From the NCBI RefSeq assembly GCF_000196135.1, contig NC_005090.1, forward strand, positions 1,870,001 through 1,934,000: a stretch of 64,000 bases of DNA, read 5' to 3'. The position numbers were made by a program, and so were the translations under genes. The notes beneath the pieces were generated by a model. The model saw only the letters and a program-made list of their open reading frames with translations. It had not been told where the DNA came from and did no database searches. The number at the start of each line of letters is the position of its first letter. Position 1 is the first letter of the stretch. This document shows positions 1 through 8,273 of this stretch, piece after piece. This DNA is from Wolinella succinogenes DSM 1740 (GTDB lineage: Bacteria > Campylobacterota > Campylobacteria > Campylobacterales > Helicobacteraceae).

Positions 1-83
1 AAGAGTTGATCGAGCGATTGAATGAGTTTTTAGTGGATGGTCGTATCGTCAATCTCTTCTTTACCGATTTTGTGGTTCAGTAG
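1..83 (+). CDS. fliL: FliL C-terminus (partial)
   Basis: An open frame enters from the left edge and stops at TAG 81-83. It reads ...LIERLNEFLVDGRIVNLFFTDFVVQ, the usual C-terminal strand of FliL, the inner-membrane protein of the flagellar basal body linked to the stator. acpS starts 2 nt after the stop, matching the fliL-acpS order known in Helicobacter. Only about 26 residues are visible, so the call relies on this tail and on synteny. Confidence 0.7.
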   Translation, partial: ELIERLNEFLVDGRIVNLFFTDFVVQ

Positions 84-85
84 GG

Positions 86-442
86 ATGATTGGAATTGAT
101 TTAGTCTCCATCGAGCGCATCGAAGCCTTTATTGCCAAACATGGACAGAGGGGGCTGGAGCGCTTTCTTTTGCCTGAGGAGATTCTACTGGCGAATAAAC
201 CTGAGACAATCGCTGGATTCTGGGCGGCTAAAGAGGCTTGTTCAAAAGCATTAGGCACAGGAATTGGAGCGGAGGTGGGATTTCATGATATTCGACTTTT
301 TAAAAACCCAAAGGGTGCCCCTCTTTTGGAGCTCTCACCCAGAGTTAAAGATCGCTTTGAAATCGATTCTTGCGCGCTCTCCATCACCCACGACAAGGGA
401 TTTGCCATCGCTGTAGTGGCAATGGAGAAGAGAAGGGCTTAG
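86..442 (+). CDS. acpS: Holo-[acyl-carrier-protein] synthase AcpS
   Basis: AcpS transfers 4'-phosphopantetheine from CoA to the serine of acyl carrier protein, activating it for fatty acid synthesis. The 118-aa protein starts MIGIDLVSIERIE, holding the first Mg-binding aspartate, and carries GFWAAKEACSKALGTG at about residues 44-59, the second signature with the metal-binding glutamate and lysine. Near the C-terminus is LSITHDKGFAIAV. Length is normal for the family. It follows fliL by 2 nt and is probably co-transcribed with it. It ends 6 nt from the convergent lon gene. Confidence 0.95.
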   Translation: MIGIDLVSIERIEAFIAKHGQRGLERFLLPEEILLANKPETIAGFWAAKEACSKALGTGIGAEVGFHDIRLFKNPKGAPLLELSPRVKDRFEIDSCALSITHDKGFAIAVVAMEKRRA

Positions 443-448
443 GTCTTT

Positions 449-2860
449 TTAGATCAAGACCTCTTTGAGCACCTCTTCGATTCGCGTCACAGGCACAATC
501 TCCAATGCCTCTTTCACCTCATCAGGAATCTCATCCAGGTCTCGCTCGAAGTTCTTCTTGGGGATGAGTGCACGCTTGATTCCTGCTTTGTGGGCGGCGA
601 TAAGCTTCTCTTTGAGCCCTCCAATCTGAAGCACTTTGCCCGTAAGGGTGAGCTCTCCCGTCATCGCCACACTAGAGCGCACCTTTTTATCCGAAAGAAT
701 AGATGCAATGACGCTCGCCATCGCGATTCCAGCGCTTGGACCATCTTTAGGGGTGGCGCCCTCAGGGACATGGAGGTGGAGATCGTAGCAGTTGTAAATC
801 GCGTTTGACTCCTCCTCTTCGCCCTCCTTGCTTTTGGCTTTTTTGGGAAGCTTCGAGGAATCGATTCGGATTTTCCCCTCATCGATGAGCACTTTCACCA
901 CAGAGAGGGCGATTTTGGCCGATTCTTTCATCACATCGCCTAGGCTTCCTGTGAGCTGAAGCGCGCCCTTGCCTTTGATTTTGACCGCCTCAATCTTGAG
1001 CACATCGCCCCCCACACTCGTCCACGCCAAGCCATTGACCACACCCACACGATCTTTTTTATCCGCCTCGTCAATCTCAAAGACAATTTTGTCCAAAAAC
1101 TCAGGAAGGTTTTTGGGCGTGATGCTCACCTTATCTCGCCCCTCTTGAAGGATGAGCCTAGCGCATTTGCGCAAGATTTGAGCGATTCTCCTTCTCAGGT
1201 TTCGCACGCCCGCCTCACGGGTGTATTTCTCGATCATCTCCCTTAATGCAGGAAGCGAGAGGCTCACTTCCGCATTTTGGAGTCCATGTTTTTTCATCTC
1301 TTGGGGGATGAGATATTTTTTGGCGATCTCTAGCTTCTCTTGAGGAGTGTAGCTACTCACCTGAATAAACTCCATCCGATCGCGCAAGGGAGCGGGAATC
1401 TGTCCGATATCATTGGCCGTGGCGATGAAAATCACCTGCGAGAGATCGATATTGAAGTTCGCATAATAATCTCTAAACTCACTGTTTTGCTCTGGATCAA
1501 GAATCTCTAGGAGGACCGAAGTAGGATCGCCTCGATGGGAGCGCCCAACCTTATCAATCTCATCCAATACCATGACGGGATTCATCTCTTTGGCATCAAT
1601 TAGGCCTTGGACGATTCGACCCGGCATCGCTCCGATGTAGGTTCGTCGGTGTCCGCGAAGCTCATTGACATCCTCCAAGCCTCCAAGCGCAATCCTCACC
1701 AGCGGTCGTTTAAGCGCCGTAGCAATGGAGTTGGCTAGCGAGGTTTTGCCCACTCCGGGAGGGCCAAAAAAGCAGAGAATCGTCCCTTTAGAATCTTTTT
1801 GATCCTTGCCCCTTAATGAGAGGAGCTCGCGCACAGCAAAATACTCAGCGATTCGCTCTTTGGGCTTTTTGAGCGAATAGTGGTCATGATCGAGCTGCTT
1901 TTTCACCTCATCGATGGAGAGTTTTTTCGTGGAGATCTTCCCAAAGGGAATCTCTAGCATCCACTCGACATAGTTTTGGAGAAGGTTGGCATCCGCGCTA
2001 TCAGGGTGCATCCGAGAGAGACGGTCGATCTGCTTTTTGATCTCTTTGTAGGCATCTTTGGGCATTGCCTCTTTGAGCGATTCGAGCTTCTCGTAATACT
2101 CTTCAATCTCTTCATCGCGCTGGTTGTCCACCCCTAGCTCTTTTTGAATCTGCTTGAGCTGCTCTTTGAGGAAATACTCCTTGTTGATCTGCTCCATCTT
2201 GTTGTGGACTTTGCTCTTGATCTCTTTTTGGAGCTTGAGCGCCTCCACCTCTTCGATGATGTAGTCAATCAAAAGAAGCAGCCTCTCCTCAGCATCCGCC
2301 TCAATGAAAAGCCTATAGGCCTGCTCTTTGCGAAGCTTGATGGTGCTGGCGATAAGGTCGATGATTCGATGAGGATCATGATTCTCTTCAATGGTGCGCA
2401 AAAGATCGGGAGGGAATTGCGGATTGACACTGGAGAGGGTTTTAATCTTATCTCGCAGAATCGCCAAGACCGCATTGATTCGATTCTCTTCATAGGGGAG
2501 GCTCTTGATGAGATCCACCTCCACCATGAGGGGATTCTCTTGGGTCACCTCCAGCACTTTTCCTCGCGCTAATCCCTGGAAAAGGAGCTTCACCCTTCCA
2601 TCAGGGAGCGCCACTTTACGCATGATACTCCCCACCACGCCCGCTGGATAGAAGCTCTCCTTGGTGCGATTCTCCTCTTCGCCCACCTTGGCGGTGGCAA
2701 TGAAGATCAACTCGTTGTGATCCATGGCATGGTTGATGGCCTTGATGTTGGCCTCGTCATTGACAAAAATAGGCACGATCATAAAGGGGTAGAGGAAGAG
2801 GTCGTCCTCCACTACAACGGGAATATTCATCGGGAATGACCCGTAGTTGCTAAGTTGCAT
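449..2860 (-). CDS. lon: ATP-dependent protease Lon
   Basis: Lon is a cytosolic homohexameric AAA+ serine protease that degrades misfolded and regulatory proteins. The 803-aa protein has an N-terminal substrate-binding LAN domain (roughly 1-200), a coiled-coil linker, an AAA+ domain with Walker A GPPGVGKTSLA near residue 365 and Walker B VMVLDEIDK, and a C-terminal protease domain. The catalytic serine lies in PKDGPSAG (about 709) and the catalytic lysine in GGLKEKLIAAHKAG (about 750). It lies directly downstream of bamD, 17 nt away, as the same pair does in H. pylori, and probably shares its promoter. Confidence 0.97.
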   Translation of the reverse strand: MQLSNYGSFPMNIPVVVEDDLFLYPFMIVPIFVNDEANIKAINHAMDHNELIFIATAKVGEEENRTKESFYPAGVVGSIMRKVALPDGRVKLLFQGLARGKVLEVTQENPLMVEVDLIKSLPYEENRINAVLAILRDKIKTLSSVNPQFPPDLLRTIEENHDPHRIIDLIASTIKLRKEQAYRLFIEADAEERLLLLIDYIIEEVEALKLQKEIKSKVHNKMEQINKEYFLKEQLKQIQKELGVDNQRDEEIEEYYEKLESLKEAMPKDAYKEIKKQIDRLSRMHPDSADANLLQNYVEWMLEIPFGKISTKKLSIDEVKKQLDHDHYSLKKPKERIAEYFAVRELLSLRGKDQKDSKGTILCFFGPPGVGKTSLANSIATALKRPLVRIALGGLEDVNELRGHRRTYIGAMPGRIVQGLIDAKEMNPVMVLDEIDKVGRSHRGDPTSVLLEILDPEQNSEFRDYYANFNIDLSQVIFIATANDIGQIPAPLRDRMEFIQVSSYTPQEKLEIAKKYLIPQEMKKHGLQNAEVSLSLPALREMIEKYTREAGVRNLRRRIAQILRKCARLILQEGRDKVSITPKNLPEFLDKIVFEIDEADKKDRVGVVNGLAWTSVGGDVLKIEAVKIKGKGALQLTGSLGDVMKESAKIALSVVKVLIDEGKIRIDSSKLPKKAKSKEGEEEESNAIYNCYDLHLHVPEGATPKDGPSAGIAMASVIASILSDKKVRSSVAMTGELTLTGKVLQIGGLKEKLIAAHKAGIKRALIPKKNFERDLDEIPDEVKEALEIVPVTRIEEVLKEVLI

Positions 2861-2877
2861 GTTTCTCCTCTAAAAAT

Positions 2878-3531
2878 TTACCAGTTGAAAAGCTGTCGAT
2901 ACCAAGGCATATCAGGCTCCTTGGAGACGATCTCTTTAAGCCAGTGGTGCTTAAAGCGTTCCCTGTAGTTCTCAGCGGCCTCTTCCTTGCCTTGGATGGT
3001 GTAGATTCGAGCAATCTCTTTGTTGAGATGGAGATTGGCAAGATGGAGCTTTAAGAGCATCGTATCGGCGTAGGGCTTGTAGCGAGAGTAGGGGTATTTC
3101 TTAATATACTCCTCCACCTCATCAATCGAATCAAGAAGCAGTTGCTGATTGAGCGTTTCCCTAGAGAAGGCAAAAAAATTGGCTTGAAGCTTAAGATAGC
3201 CGATAAAATCAGCGTTTTCACTCGTTCCAAAACGCTTCAAATACTCCTCGAAGTAGAACTCCGCCAAAACATACTCTCGATCATCCATGTGCGCTCGACC
3301 CAAGATGAGCATCGCCTCAGGAACCAAAGGAGAGTTGATGTGCTCGCTCTGCAAAGAGGCAAACATATCATCCGCCTTCTCCAGATCGCTCGCCCTAATC
3401 TCACGGAGCATCCTCTGATACCAGTAGTCGGCTGGCTTGTTATACTCCTTGGCCTCATCGCTCTTTTGAGAGCAACCCCAAAAGGTGAGCGCCAAGGCTA
3501 GGGCGAGGGATAGATTGACGAGCGGCTTCAT
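2878..3531 (-). CDS. bamD: BamD-type outer-membrane assembly lipoprotein
   Basis: BamD is the essential lipoprotein of the BAM complex, which folds beta-barrel proteins into the outer membrane. The 217-aa protein has a lipoprotein signal peptide ending at WGCSQK, placing the lipidated cysteine at about residue 20. The rest is helical and TPR-like (ADYWYQRMLREIRASDLEKA, YVLAEFYFEEYLKRFG, VEEYIKKYPYSRYKPYADTM), the usual BamD/ComL architecture. A clear AAGGAG precedes the ATG. It is the first gene of a bamD-lon unit. The older name in Helicobacter is ComL, a competence lipoprotein. Confidence 0.88.
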   Translation of the reverse strand: MKPLVNLSLALALALTFWGCSQKSDEAKEYNKPADYWYQRMLREIRASDLEKADDMFASLQSEHINSPLVPEAMLILGRAHMDDREYVLAEFYFEEYLKRFGTSENADFIGYLKLQANFFAFSRETLNQQLLLDSIDEVEEYIKKYPYSRYKPYADTMLLKLHLANLHLNKEIARIYTIQGKEEAAENYRERFKHHWLKEIVSKEPDMPWYRQLFNW

Positions 3532-3567
3532 CGGACTCCTTTGTTATTGGTTCTATAATAGGGGTGG

Positions 3568-3573
3568 ATTATA
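3568..3573 (-). promoter_or_regulatory. -10 element of the bamD-lon promoter
   Basis: A perfect TATAAT on the minus strand lies 36 nt before the bamD start. In this phylum the sigma70 -10 box is well conserved and the -35 box is not, so no -35 is claimed. A second, weaker AT-rich box lies at 3552-3559. Confidence 0.6.
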
Positions 3574-3641
3574 GCCTCTCGATTGTTATGCTTTCATAAA
3601 TTCCGACCTTAGGAAAAATTGCTTTTTATAGCGTAATTCGA

Positions 3642-3647
3642 TAAAAT
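3642..3647 (+). promoter_or_regulatory. Candidate -10 element for fliW-proC-miaA
   Basis: TAAAAT on the plus strand, in an AT-rich block about 57 nt before the fliW start, is a plausible sigma70 -10 box. The nearby CGATAA resembles a sigma28 -10 box, but no properly spaced -35 partner was found. Confidence 0.4.
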
Positions 3648-3704
3648 GACCCGATGACTCAGGCAGTTTTGCCGCTGACCCCTGCGCTTTGGAAGGAATG
3701 ATTG

Positions 3705-4115
3705 ATGGAGTTTGAAGTAAAATCTCCCATACTCGGTTTTGAGTCGGTTAGAGGGATGAGGCTGGAAAAGATTGACGATCTCTTTATGAAGCTCAAAAAT
3801 GCCGAGGCCGATTCTCCCGTATTCACCTTGGTGAATCCCTTCCTGCTGCGGGAGTATGATTTTGAGATTCCCTTGGCGATGAAGGTGCTTCTTGACCTCA
3901 AGGAGAACACCAATCTCTTAGTCCTTAATATCATGATCATTCACACGCCCCTAGAGAGCTCGACCGTCAATTTCCTAGCTCCCGTCATCTTCAACTTTGA
4001 TAACCACACCATGGGTCAGCTCGTCTTAGAGAGCCATCGATATCCTGCCTATGGACTCGCTGAGACCATCTCTTCCTTTTTCAACTCCGATTCCACGCCC
4101 ACACAAGAGGCCTAG
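3705..4115 (+). CDS. fliW: Flagellar assembly factor FliW
   Basis: FliW binds the translational repressor CsrA and, in turn, flagellin, so that flagellin translation matches filament assembly. The 136-aa protein shows family features: EVKSPILGFESVRGMRLEKI at the N-terminus, FTLVNPFLLREYDFEIP in the middle and NLLVLNIMIIHTPLESSTVNFLAPV near the end. I chose ATG 3705, which has AAGGA 7 nt upstream. An in-frame TTG lies one codon earlier, and ATG 3699 is in another frame and stops at once. proC begins immediately after the stop. Confidence 0.9.
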   Translation: MEFEVKSPILGFESVRGMRLEKIDDLFMKLKNAEADSPVFTLVNPFLLREYDFEIPLAMKVLLDLKENTNLLVLNIMIIHTPLESSTVNFLAPVIFNFDNHTMGQLVLESHRYPAYGLAETISSFFNSDSTPTQEA

Positions 4116-4877
4116 ATGCCCCCCACCTTGACCCTTTATGGCTATGGCAAAATGGCCTTGGCCATCGCTAAAGGTCTAAGCGGCCGCTTCCCCCTAGAGA
4201 TCACGGGGCGCAACCCCCAAAAAATCGAGGAATTGATTGCCCTGCATGGCCTTAACGCCTCCCCTCTCTTTCCCCACGATTCACCCCTAGATATCACCGA
4301 TAGACACTTGCTATTATGCGTCAAACCCTACGCCCTAAGCGAGCTCTCTTTTAGCGGAGAAGCCAAGGGCGTCTACTCCATTTTGGCAGGAGTCTCCATA
4401 GAGCGCCTGCGCGAGAAGATACCCGCCCAAAGCTACATTCGCGCAATGCCCAATATGGCCGCCTCTTTGGGAAGTTCCTGCACCGCTCTTTGTGGCGATG
4501 AGAGCCTCAAAGCCTTGGCGAGTGAGATTTTTGCGCCTCTTGGCACCTCTTTGTGGCTAGACAAAGAATCTAAAATTGACGCCGCGACTGCTTTAGCGGG
4601 AAGCGGTCCTGCCTATTTGGCCTTGATGGCGGAGGCTTTGATGGATGCAGGGGTGCGAGAGGGACTCTCCAGAGAAGAATCCAAAGCGCTCACCCAAGGG
4701 CTTTTTTCAGGCTTTGCCGACCTTTTGGAAGATCGCCATCCTGCCCTCATTAAGGAGGAGGTCACCTCTCCAGGAGGCACGACCGCCGAGGCGCTCGCGC
4801 TCTTAGAATCTAAAGGGCTTCGAGGTATCCTCATTGAGGCGGTTCGCGCCGCCCTGCTCAAAGCCAAAAAACTCTAA
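4116..4877 (+). CDS. proC: Pyrroline-5-carboxylate reductase
   Basis: ProC catalyses the last step of proline synthesis, NAD(P)H-dependent reduction of pyrroline-5-carboxylate. The 253-aa protein has an N-terminal Rossmann fold (LTLYGYGKMALAIAKGL) and the C-terminal dimerisation signature around ALAGSGPAYLALMAEAL and EEVTSPGGTTAEALALLE, with the TSPGGTT substrate/cofactor loop intact. Length is slightly short for the family (about 260-275). The ATG directly follows the fliW stop, and miaA starts 3 nt after the proC stop, so the three form one unit. Confidence 0.95.
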   Translation: MPPTLTLYGYGKMALAIAKGLSGRFPLEITGRNPQKIEELIALHGLNASPLFPHDSPLDITDRHLLLCVKPYALSELSFSGEAKGVYSILAGVSIERLREKIPAQSYIRAMPNMAASLGSSCTALCGDESLKALASEIFAPLGTSLWLDKESKIDAATALAGSGPAYLALMAEALMDAGVREGLSREESKALTQGLFSGFADLLEDRHPALIKEEVTSPGGTTAEALALLESKGLRGILIEAVRAALLKAKKL

Positions 4878-4880
4878 ACC

Positions 4881-5783
4881 GTGAAAATTTTTGCCATTTT
4901 AGGCGCGAGTGCTTCGGGTAAAAGCGCTCTTGGATTGAGACTTGCCAAAGAGCTTGAGTGCTTCATCCTCTCCCTTGATTCCCTCTCCATCTATCAAGAG
5001 ATCAATATCGCCTCAGCCAAGCCTTCCAAAGAAGAGCTTTTGTCCATTCGTCACTTTGGAATTGATCTTTTGACCCCCAATGAGCCAAGCAATGCTGCCC
5101 TCTTTGCCCACCTTTTTGAAGAGGCGTTAGAGGCGTCCAATCAAGCAGGCAAAAAAGCCCTCCTCCTAGTCGGAGGAACGGGCTTTTTCCTCAAGCGAAT
5201 TATTGAGGGGCTCTCCCCCGCTCCCACGCTTGATCCCTCTGCCAAGGAGTGGCTCAAAGAGGTCTTGGAAAATCGAAGGGAAGCCTTCAAAGAGCTTGAG
5301 AAGATCGATCCTCTCTACACTTCTCGCATCACCCCCAGCGACCTCCATCGATTAAGGCGAGGATGGGAGATCTACCTAGGGAGCGGCCTCTCTCCTTCGC
5401 TCTTTTTTGAGACTCATCCCCCCAAGCCCCTAGGCCATGATCTCAAAATCTATGAGCTCACCCTAGAGAGAGAGCTTTTACGTCAAAGAATCACAGAGCG
5501 AACGGAACAGATGTTAGAATCGGGGCTCATTGATGAAGTCTGTCAACTCGAATCGCGCTACACTCGCGAGCCTCAGGCGATGAAGAGCATAGGAATCGCT
5601 GAAACACTCGCCTATTTAGATGGTGAGATTTCCAAAGAAGAGCTCACCCCCCTCATCTCCACCCACACCGCCCAGCTCGCCAAGCGTCAAACCACCTTCA
5701 ACAAAACCCAATTCACCTCCATCAGGCACCTAGAAGCCCCTAGGCTCTTTGAGGAGATTTGTCATACAATAACAAAATCGTAA
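4881..5783 (+). CDS. miaA: tRNA dimethylallyltransferase MiaA
   Basis: MiaA adds a dimethylallyl group to N6 of A37 in tRNAs reading UNN codons, which supports reading-frame maintenance. The 300-aa protein begins with a P-loop (FAILGASASGKSALG). It also has the LSLDSLSIYQEINIASAKPS region with the catalytic aspartate, LLVGGTGFFLKRIIEGL, and the C-terminal signature MKSIGIAETLAYL with KRQTTFNKTQF. The start is GTG 4881, 3 nt after proC. Length is normal. Confidence 0.95.
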   Translation: MKIFAILGASASGKSALGLRLAKELECFILSLDSLSIYQEINIASAKPSKEELLSIRHFGIDLLTPNEPSNAALFAHLFEEALEASNQAGKKALLLVGGTGFFLKRIIEGLSPAPTLDPSAKEWLKEVLENRREAFKELEKIDPLYTSRITPSDLHRLRRGWEIYLGSGLSPSLFFETHPPKPLGHDLKIYELTLERELLRQRITERTEQMLESGLIDEVCQLESRYTREPQAMKSIGIAETLAYLDGEISKEELTPLISTHTAQLAKRQTTFNKTQFTSIRHLEAPRLFEEICHTITKS

Positions 5784-5826
5784 TCGCTCTATGCTAGAGT
5801 GGTGATAGAACTACTGGGAGTTTTGC

Positions 5827-7569
5827 ATGATCGATCTTGAGAGTGCCCTCAAAGGGGCTTATCCTAAATTTTTCGCTAGTTACCCTCGATTCTTCACGGG
5901 AGCCTTCGTTTCACTTTTTAAGAAGCTTTTTTATCAAGATCGCCTCAATGAATTCATCGCCAAAAATTCGCACCTCGAAGGGGTGAGCTTCGCCAATGCG
6001 GTACTAGAGCACTTCAATTTCCGCTACCATGTGGACAATGAAGGCCTCCAAAACATCCCCGAGAGTGGCAAAGTGGTCTTTATATCCAACCATCCCCTTG
6101 GAGCACTTGATTCTCTTTCACTCATCAGCCTCATTGGGAGCGTGCGCCCCGATGTGAAAATCTTGGCCAATGAACTCCTCTTTAAAATTGAGCCACTTAA
6201 AAACACGCTTCTCCCCATTGACAATGTCACCAACAAAAGCGCCAAAGAATCGGTGAAGCTGATCATGCAATCCCTCAAAAACGAAGAGGCGATCATCATC
6301 TTTCCTGCAGGCGAAGTCTCTAGGATTCGCCCCTCAGGAATCAAGGATGTAAAATGGAAAGAGGGTTTCTTGCGATTTGCCAAAAAGGCTCAAGCCCCCA
6401 TTCTTCCTCTCTACATCCACGGGCGCAACTCTTGGCTCTTCTACGCCATCTCCATGATCTACAAACCCTTAGCGGCGCTTCTTTTGGCCTATGAGATGTT
6501 TAACAAACGGGACAAAAGCATCCGAATCAAAGTGGGCGAGATGATTCCCTACGAAAACCTCATCCTCCCTGAGATCAAAGCCAAAAATGAGCTCAACCTC
6601 CTCAAAAAGCACCTCTATGCCATTGGCAAAGGCAAAAAGGGGGTCTTCAACACCCAAAAATGTCTCATCCGCGCCCAAGACCGCCTTGAGGTGGAAAAAG
6701 AGCTCCATCGCTCGCTGCGCCTTGGAAAAACACGCGATTCTAAGAGCATCTATTTAGCCGACTGCAAGAGTGAAACCCCTCTACTTCGAGAGATTGGGCG
6801 CTTAAGAGAGCTCTCTTTCCGCAAAGTCGGAGAGGGAACGGGCAAGCGGCTTGATATCGATTCGTTTGATTTTCACTACCGTCATCTCGTTCTTTGGGAT
6901 GAGAAAGAGCGTGAGATTGTGGGGGCTTATCGCGTGGGCGAGAGCGACTATCTCAAAACCCTCCCCCAAAGAGAGCGCTTCTACACCGAGACACTTTTTG
7001 ATTATCAAGAGGGTTCGGGCTACCTTTTTGATCAATCTATTGAGCTTGGAAGAAGCTTTGTGCAACCAAAATTTTGGGGAACTCGCGCCCTAGATTATCT
7101 TTGGTTTGGAATTGGAGCCTATTTGAGAGAGTATCCCAACACTCGCTATCTCTTTGGCCCCGTGAGTCTGAGCGCAAGCTATCCAAGGGTCGCTAGAGAG
7201 ATGATTATCTTTTTTTATAAGCGCTATTTTGGTTGCCCACGAGGACTCGTCCTCTCCAAGAATCGCTATCTTCTCACCCGGCAAGAGGAGAGCGAATATG
7301 AGGCGATGTTTAGCGGAGGGAGCTATGAGGAGGATTTCAAAATCCTCAAGGAGAATCTCTCCCACTTCAATCTCTCCATCCCCACGCTCTACAAGCAATA
7401 TAGTGAACTATGCGAAGAGGGCGGGGTGAAATTTTTTGACTTTGGGGTGGATCCTGACTTTGAAAATTGCATCGATGGCTTCATTGTGATTGAGGTGTCC
7501 AAGATCAAAGAGAGCAAAAAAAAGCGATACATTTACGGAGAATCAGCCCCTGAAGAGGCTAAAGCCTAG
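5827..7569 (+). CDS. Two-domain acyltransferase, OlsF-like (ornithine lipid synthesis)
   Basis: This 580-aa protein joins two acyltransferase domains. Residues about 60-260 form a PlsC-like glycerophospholipid acyltransferase domain with FISNHPLGALDSLSL (the catalytic His/Asp box, here with five residues between them) and IIIFPAGEVSR. Residues about 290-500 resemble the hemolysin/OlsB N-acyltransferase family (LRELSFRKVGEGTGKRLDID, FDFHYRHLVLWDEKEREIVGAYRV, FDQSIELGRSFVQPKFWG). This order matches OlsF, which makes the phosphate-free ornithine lipid from ornithine and acyl-ACP. The start has GGGAG upstream. Substrate is inferred; a related lyso-lipid acylation role is possible. Confidence 0.72.
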   Translation: MIDLESALKGAYPKFFASYPRFFTGAFVSLFKKLFYQDRLNEFIAKNSHLEGVSFANAVLEHFNFRYHVDNEGLQNIPESGKVVFISNHPLGALDSLSLISLIGSVRPDVKILANELLFKIEPLKNTLLPIDNVTNKSAKESVKLIMQSLKNEEAIIIFPAGEVSRIRPSGIKDVKWKEGFLRFAKKAQAPILPLYIHGRNSWLFYAISMIYKPLAALLLAYEMFNKRDKSIRIKVGEMIPYENLILPEIKAKNELNLLKKHLYAIGKGKKGVFNTQKCLIRAQDRLEVEKELHRSLRLGKTRDSKSIYLADCKSETPLLREIGRLRELSFRKVGEGTGKRLDIDSFDFHYRHLVLWDEKEREIVGAYRVGESDYLKTLPQRERFYTETLFDYQEGSGYLFDQSIELGRSFVQPKFWGTRALDYLWFGIGAYLREYPNTRYLFGPVSLSASYPRVAREMIIFFYKRYFGCPRGLVLSKNRYLLTRQEESEYEAMFSGGSYEEDFKILKENLSHFNLSIPTLYKQYSELCEEGGVKFFDFGVDPDFENCIDGFIVIEVSKIKESKKKRYIYGESAPEEAKA

Positions 7570-8218
7570 GGAGCGCCTCTAAGAGATAAAGAGTCGCTTT
7601 GGCATCTTTGCCAAGCAAACTCCCCCATGGTCTCAAGAGCCAAAGGAGTGGATAGTATTTTTTAGCATACCCAAGAATCTCCCTCCAAAGGGCTGGCTTC
7701 GCCCTTTGAGCGTAGGCTCTAGCCGCCAATTCTGCATCCGAGGCTCGCTTAAGAGAGCGAAAAAGAGAGTGCAGGTAGAGGATTGCATCCCTCACGATGG
7801 CTTTATGCGCCTCCATCGCTCCCTCTAAATCCTCTTCAAAATCAAGCAGATAGACCCTCCCCTCTTTAAGTGTCATATCCTTAATGGCTGGCCTAGAGTG
7901 ATAGAGCCCTTGGTTGTGCAAATCGGCTAGTTGCCTTGAGGCCTGCTCCAAAATAGTGGCTCTCTCTGCTTTGGTGATTCCATCAGACTCAAGAGCCCCT
8001 AGAAGAGCTTGCCCGCTATCCTCAAGGACGATCGCCTCCTCGCTCTCCCAAAGCACTCTAGGAACATTCACCCCTAGAGCCGCCCACTCCTTAAGACGGT
8101 GCACCTCGTGCGCCAAGGAGGCTTTGGGGTCTCTCACCACCGTGGGAGCCAACAGAGGATTTCCCGTCAAAAGATGCAAGAGGGCAAGCAGCGCATGCCA
8201 AGAGCTAATCTCCCCCAA
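7559..8218 (-). CDS. Protein-kinase-fold protein (Bud32/RIO/KdkA-like); start uncertain
   Basis: The frame carries kinase-fold fragments: SLAHEVHRLKEWAALGVNVPRVLW, AIVLEDSGQALLGAL, LADLHNQGLYHSRPAIKDMTL (degenerate catalytic loop, His then a later Asp) and VYLLDFEEDLEGAM (DFE in place of DFG). It resembles the lipopolysaccharide-kinase-like/RIO-like proteins of proteobacteria. The given start is TTG 8218, the only standard start codon available. The frame stays open upstream to 8377 with kinase-like residues (RIFSFEYQGRKIWIKQAALG, the expected first strands with their lysine), so the true protein is probably longer. It overlaps the OlsF-like gene by 11 nt at the 3' end. The substrate is unknown. 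Confidence 0.6.
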   Translation of the reverse strand: MGEISSWHALLALLHLLTGNPLLAPTVVRDPKASLAHEVHRLKEWAALGVNVPRVLWESEEAIVLEDSGQALLGALESDGITKAERATILEQASRQLADLHNQGLYHSRPAIKDMTLKEGRVYLLDFEEDLEGAMEAHKAIVRDAILYLHSLFRSLKRASDAELAARAYAQRAKPALWREILGYAKKYYPLLWLLRPWGSLLGKDAKATLYLLEALPRL

Positions 8219-8273
8219 GGCTGCCTGTTTAATCCAAATTTTTCTCCCTTGATATTCAAAGGAGAAGATGCGC

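Noticed and set aside
3639-3644. Sigma28-like CGATAA before fliW
   Set aside because: No TAAA-type -35 sequence at the needed distance; the TAAAAT box fits sigma70 better.
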